From Hermatobates lingyangjiaoensis (Eukaryota > Arthropoda > Insecta > Hemiptera > Hermatobatidae): DNA of 64,000 nt. Where the stretch lies: contig JAPFBL010000068.1 in the NCBI GenBank assembly GCA_026182355.1, forward strand, positions 2,621,001-2,685,000. Direction: 5' to 3'. This document shows, one piece after another, positions 60,089-64,000 of the stretch. Each line of letters starts with the position of its first letter. The stretch's first letter is position 1. Made by a program: the position numbers and the translations under genes. The notes beneath the pieces are model-generated. The model saw nothing but the letters and a program-made list of their open reading frames with translations. It was not told the DNA's origin and did not search any database.

Positions 60089-60445
60089 CTATCTTAAAAG
60101 TATTATAAAAATTTTTGAACTCGGTATAGCTTTAAGGTCACTATTTTGAATATTTAACGAAGGGTTATATTCTTTAATGTATAGGGCTTCGAGTATATGC
60201 AGTCTGATGTCGTCTTGGAAGCTCTGCAAGATGGTTTCCCCTCAGTCAGGTTCTCTCTTGATAGTTTCTTTTTGTGGACCTCTTCGGCATGGCTCTTCGG
60301 TGCTCCTCCTGCAAGGTGGAGAGTCAATCGCCGTGATAGCTTAGTCGTAGTCAGCCCTATATACTTAGAAGGCAGGGTTGCACAATCACCTGTGGTACAT
60401 TTATACTCATATATGAGATGGCTACTCTCACTTGTTTTGATTTAT
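60089..60445 (-). pseudogene. Penelope-like GIY-YIG endonuclease, one frameshift
   Basis: On the minus strand it reads HLIYEYKCTTGDCATLPSKY, then IGLTTTKLSRRLTLHLAGGA, then PKSHAEEVHKKKLSREN. After a one-base shift near 60240 it continues LQSFQDDIRLHILEALYIKE, then YNPSLNIQ, and ends at a stop at 60089. The Y-x-x-x-C ... YIG-TTT-LSRRLTxHL-GAP-H and ILEALYIKExNPxxN order is typical of a PLE endonuclease branch different from that at 24585. Upstream the frame is ended by stops inside the short palindrome at 60441-60495, so the RT part is absent. The Glu of EALYIKE is retained. Confidence 0.82.
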
Positions 60446-60495
60446 TACTTATCAGTAGGTTCTTTACTATAAAGAACCTACTGATAAGTAATTAA
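60441..60495. repeat. Short perfect palindrome
   Basis: TTACTTATCAGTAGGTTCTT is followed, after a 5-base centre, by its exact reverse complement up to 60495. It marks the break where the Penelope-like ORF loses its upstream part, so it may be an inversion junction. Confidence 0.85.
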
Positions 60496-60990
60496 TATAT
60501 TATCTATAGATAATAAATAATAACTTATCTATACTGATAAATAATAAACCAAAACAAGTAGAGGATAAAAATAAATTCTTATTTTATTTTTATTGAAATT
60601 TTACTAAAACTTTTAAATTTTATTGAAAAAAGCCGCAATAATTATGCACCCACCTAATAATACTGATGCATGAGATCGGGCTCAATACCAAAACGAGTAG
60701 TTATTTCATTTCGCTCTTTCGATAATTATAGAAACATTATACTCCATATTAATAACGGTCTGATTTTGAATATTTCATAATCAATTTTTTTATGACTTTT
60801 GGTTATTAGAAGAGAAAATATTGTTAAGTTCCGGTTGCAGTCACTTATCTGATTGCGTTACAGTTATGATTTCATTTTCGGAATGACTAAATGGAGATAG
60901 CCAAATTAAAAGAAACTAATAGTTATATTGATTGTTAATTGTTAACGAATTTTATCATTCATGTTCTACAGAGATTGATGATATATTTAC

Positions 60991-61350
60991 GTGATAGACA
61001 CATAGGTTTGTACTTAAGTTGAGTGCGGACCATTCCAACTTTTTTATTTTTCTTCATCTTGATAAGGGATGTATATTTACGTGATAGACACATAGGTTTG
61101 TACTTAAGTTGAGTGCGGACCATTCCAACTTTTTTATTTTTCTTCATCTTGATAAGGGATGTATATTTACGTGATAGACACATAGGTTTGTACTTAAGTT
61201 GAGTGCGGACCATTCCAACTTTTTTATTTTTCTTCATCTTGATAAGGGATGTATATTTACGTGATAGACACATAGGTTTGTACTTAAGTTGAGTGCGGAC
61301 CATTCCAACTTTTTTATTTTTCTTCATCTTGATAAGGGATGTATATTTAC
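60991..61350. repeat. Tandem array, four identical 90-bp units
   Basis: Units start at 60991, 61081, 61171 and 61261 with GTGATAGACACATAGGTTTG and end with GGGATGTATATTTAC. All four appear identical by eye. Because 90 is divisible by three, one minus-strand frame stays open for 122 codons (60959-61327), giving a basic 30-residue repeat (MKKNKKVGMVRTQLKY, then KPMCLSRKYTSLIK). A partial unit precedes the array at 60977-60990. I regard the frame as a by-product of the repeat, but a repeat protein cannot be excluded. Confidence 0.93.
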
Positions 61351-64000
61351 TGGGTGAAGTGTAGTGATAATGAATGAAATCGATTTTGTGATGCTCCCAT
61401 TTTGTGGTCCTCTAAATCTGTTTCGATATTCTTAGGATTATTTCTGGCTGCGTGTGGGTGGTTGGTAGTTTGTTTATCGTTATGGATTTTTTTTTTATAA
61501 TTAACAGCATGGCGTTTTCAATCCAATTTTTTTTTACATTTACGGTATTTATGGTAGTATCTGTATATTCAATTTTAACTGCACATTAAAGGGAAAGCAA
61601 AACACATTTTAAAAAAGTTATGTTCTTTGAAAAGAGGGCATTTTTAAAATGTATGAATGTCTATTTTTGGTAAATTTAGACCCCTAGTTACCGATAGTTT
61701 TCAGATGTGAATATCCCTGCTTTCCAGTTATTATTCAAAGAAACCATTATGGAAAAGATTTATCTTTACAAACACTTCACTAACATCAACGCTTTGAAGA
61801 TATATATATTCCATTTATAAAATCTAATTTAAGCGTGTGTATCTTTCTTACTCCCCAATACTATAGTAAGTTGTTAACACTGCATAAATCCTTGAAACAT
61901 ATTTCTTATAAAATCTTTACACTCTCAGCTGATGTATCACAATGAACAGTGGTTCATTCGAAAACCTCAAATTAATTTGAGGAGCTAATAGAAGGATTGC
62001 ATATTTATCTACGTTTTAATTGTGCTAATTTAACTGTGAGGAATTGGTTTCTCACATAACTTTCTATTTCCCTGTCAAATTTTAAGAAAAAAATAATTTC
62101 TTATTTATTCAATTTTATAATATAAAAGGCATTATTCTTTTTTCTCATAAATTCCCAGATGTATTAGATTTTTAAAGCTTTATGAGAATAAATTAAATGA
62201 TTTTAATGAGTAAAGAGATTCATTTAAAAATGGTTAATTTTTTTTCTAGAAAATGATTTTTAAGAAGTAGGTATACGAATATCACCATCTTTATTTTCAT
62301 TTTGAACTAATCATTATCCTAAAACACTGAGTTTTAGACAATATGAGTCCTCAATATGGGAGTATCATCATCGTTTTATATGTTTAAGTCTTTTTTTCTC
62401 GATAATTTCATTTGATAGTTTATATTTCTATTTTGCAATGGTTTTTCTCTTGACCTTATGTTTTGCATTATTTATATACCCTCTAATTCATATTGTTTAT
62501 ATTATGTGGATTTTCCCGTATGTGAATTATTTTGTTCAAGGATTTTTATATTCATAAAAAATGAATAAATAAATAGAAAATGAAATATTACGGATATAAA
62601 TCCCTCGTTTTGGGTAGGAGGACCTTAAGTGTAGGCATTATTTCATAAAAACCAACTCCATATATTTTTCATGATATGTGAAAATGATTGAAGTAGTTTT
62701 AAAATGAATCAGTTGATTAGATTGATTGTTCGCGTGTTTGAGAAAGAAAGACGATTACAGATTTCTTCTTTAAGAGAGAGAGGATCAGAATGACAAATGC
62801 TTTTCAGTTTATTTAGGAATACTGTTTCCTTCTCTTTCCTGTCGCTTGGTCGTCCATATCTGTCGTGAGAGTTGTAATATATGTCCCTCAGTCTCTTCGC
62901 TTATAGCATAGCGATTGTTTTAAGCGGCTACTTGATAGACCTCACTTGTCCTTGATATCCACAGTGTATTCCGTAGAAACACCTTTGTACAGTACATTTT
63001 GGCAGGCATTCAGGCTTAAGCTAAAGCCGATAAAGGTAGATTTATGTCGAATGTTGGCGAAACTGTGTTCACGTTCTCCTCTCCAGTCATTAATCATTCG
63101 GGGCGCCTCGGCACTAGGTGGGGTAGTCTCTTCTGAGTTCACTACATTGCTGCAAGTTCACTACGTCTCAAGTTAAACCAAATCAAGATAAATTTAGTGG
63201 ACAGCTGCGCTTATATTGTTCTAGACAACATTTAAACATCATTCACTTTTTCCTTCTGTAAAGTTCAGGAAACATAAAATATTCTTGATTGAATTGAAAC
63301 CAAACATTTATATTATTGTATCTATTTGTGACGTAAAGAAACGAAATCTTTAATGTTTAGAATTCAGTTTTGGCTAACATTAAATGAGAAACTTGAAATA
63401 AGAAAAATAATGCTTATATTTCGCCCGTTGTGGTTTCCTTCAAATTAAGAGTAAAGCTGTAAAATAAGAAAATAAAAACAGTGCACTGTTCGAAATATTG
63501 ACATTTAATTTTTTTTTTTTTGAAAACCTATATTGTGATGTATTTACTATTTCCGTATTTACATTATTCTGTATTACATGATTCATGGTAATTTGATTGC
63601 ATTGTAGTTACATCGTTATTTCAGTTACTGTTGGATAACAGTACATGTTTTGGTAATCTCATGGTAGAAATTTCATCATTGTAGTTCATCGCATGACAGT
63701 TTCATGGTAAACCATTACATCGTGGGTAATCTCATCGAAGCAATCCTGGGATCCATACCCACTTTGGCCCTTGATTTATTCATGTGGGAGGTAAAAAAAA
63801 ATCTGGCCTTTTTGTCCCTTGATTTAGGCCACCAATAATGACTTTTCGTACTAACAAAAATATTTACTTGTTAAATACCAGAAAGATATCAGTGAAACTT
63901 TTGAAAAGGCGATAAAAATCTTGTGGCCTTGTGCCTGCTTAAGTTAAATATTAAAATCCCTTGTTAGCATCTTTTTTGATTATTGTCTTTATTTTATTAA

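Larger units (their letters stand above)
53026..64000 (+). other. fry: fry intron, at least 11 kb, continuing beyond the window
   Basis: No sequence resembling the next Furry segment (the region after LASSDPK, which I recall as a VHQL-type helix) is visible up to base 64000, so the next exon lies further on. The intron holds a small inverted repeat near 54145-54235, foldbacks at 54917 and 59106, a mariner remnant at 58062, Penelope pieces at 59376-60445 and the 90-bp array at 60991. Stretches 53100-54900, 55110-57700 and 61360-64000 are AT-rich without a recognisable gene; short ORFs at 55432, 57414-57696 and 62946-63176 were inspected and not called. Confidence 0.7.

Noticed and set aside
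58341..61365. Shared word TTACTGGGTGAAGTG in the mariner remnant and just after the 90-bp array
   Set aside because: Only about 15 bases are shared and no further similarity follows, so common origin cannot be claimed.
62942..63176. Overlapping ORFs on both strands near the end of the window
   Set aside because: No motif is recognised; the sequence has words suggestive of a repeat but no partner copy in the window.

Overview
The window is an animal nuclear genome segment, most likely from an arthropod. It is AT-rich, has very long introns, and carries ten short GC-richer exons that read on the + strand as one gene, the large scaffold protein Furry (fry; FRY in vertebrates; Furry/Tao3p/Mor2 family). 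The exon phases agree at all nine internal junctions. Together they give 1848 coding bases (616 codons) with no stop, entering at base 166 on a codon boundary and leaving at 53025 on a codon boundary. The gene continues beyond both edges. Arthropod origin is inferred from the wording of the protein (for example [26 protein letters not shown]) and from the repeats; the species cannot be named.

Layout: exons 1-6 lie in the first 12 kb (166-394, 2170-2357, 4634-4775, 5581-5748, 7287-7500, 11790-11966). A 16.9-kb intron follows and holds a candidate 93-nt cassette exon (18656-18748). Exon 7 (28855-29016) is followed by a 15.5-kb intron, then exons 8 and 9 (44546-44695, 45573-45745), a 7-kb intron, exon 10 (52781-53025), and at least 11 kb of the next intron. 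No bacterial-type operons, CRISPR arrays or rRNA genes are seen.

The introns are full of transposons. The dominant type is the Penelope-like element (PLE), seen as GIY-YIG endonuclease ORF remnants on the minus strand (24585-24956, 60089-60445, more weakly 48620-49034), a reverse-transcriptase C-terminal remnant on the + strand (47413-47895), and an N-terminal ORF piece (59637-59840) lying head-to-tail behind a 3' end. Near PLE 3' ends, and in many short copies, sit sequences that fit hammerhead ribozymes: CTGANGA, a short stem II, GAAA, and often a self-complementary tetra- or hexamer for helix III. Many copies occur as inverted pairs forming long palindromes (8192-8911, 12703-12893, 13105-13418, 17688-17890, 32861-33200, 38688-39090, 54917-55066, 59106-59271, 59376-59640), often next to (TA)n tracts. 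This set of hammerhead-bearing PLE ends and foldback derivatives inside one gene is the most notable content of the window.

Other repeats are a deleted mariner (58062-58418), a non-autonomous hAT with a near-perfect 8-bp target duplication (45928-46277), a decayed hAT transposase (50153-51140), two tRNA-derived SINEs and diverged relatives, a perfect 90-bp x 4 tandem array that stays open in one frame (60991-61350), and two long inverted-repeat structures of unknown type (33790-34298; 35790-36119 with 38179-38547). All functional statements come from reading the sequence and from memory of the families; no database search was run.
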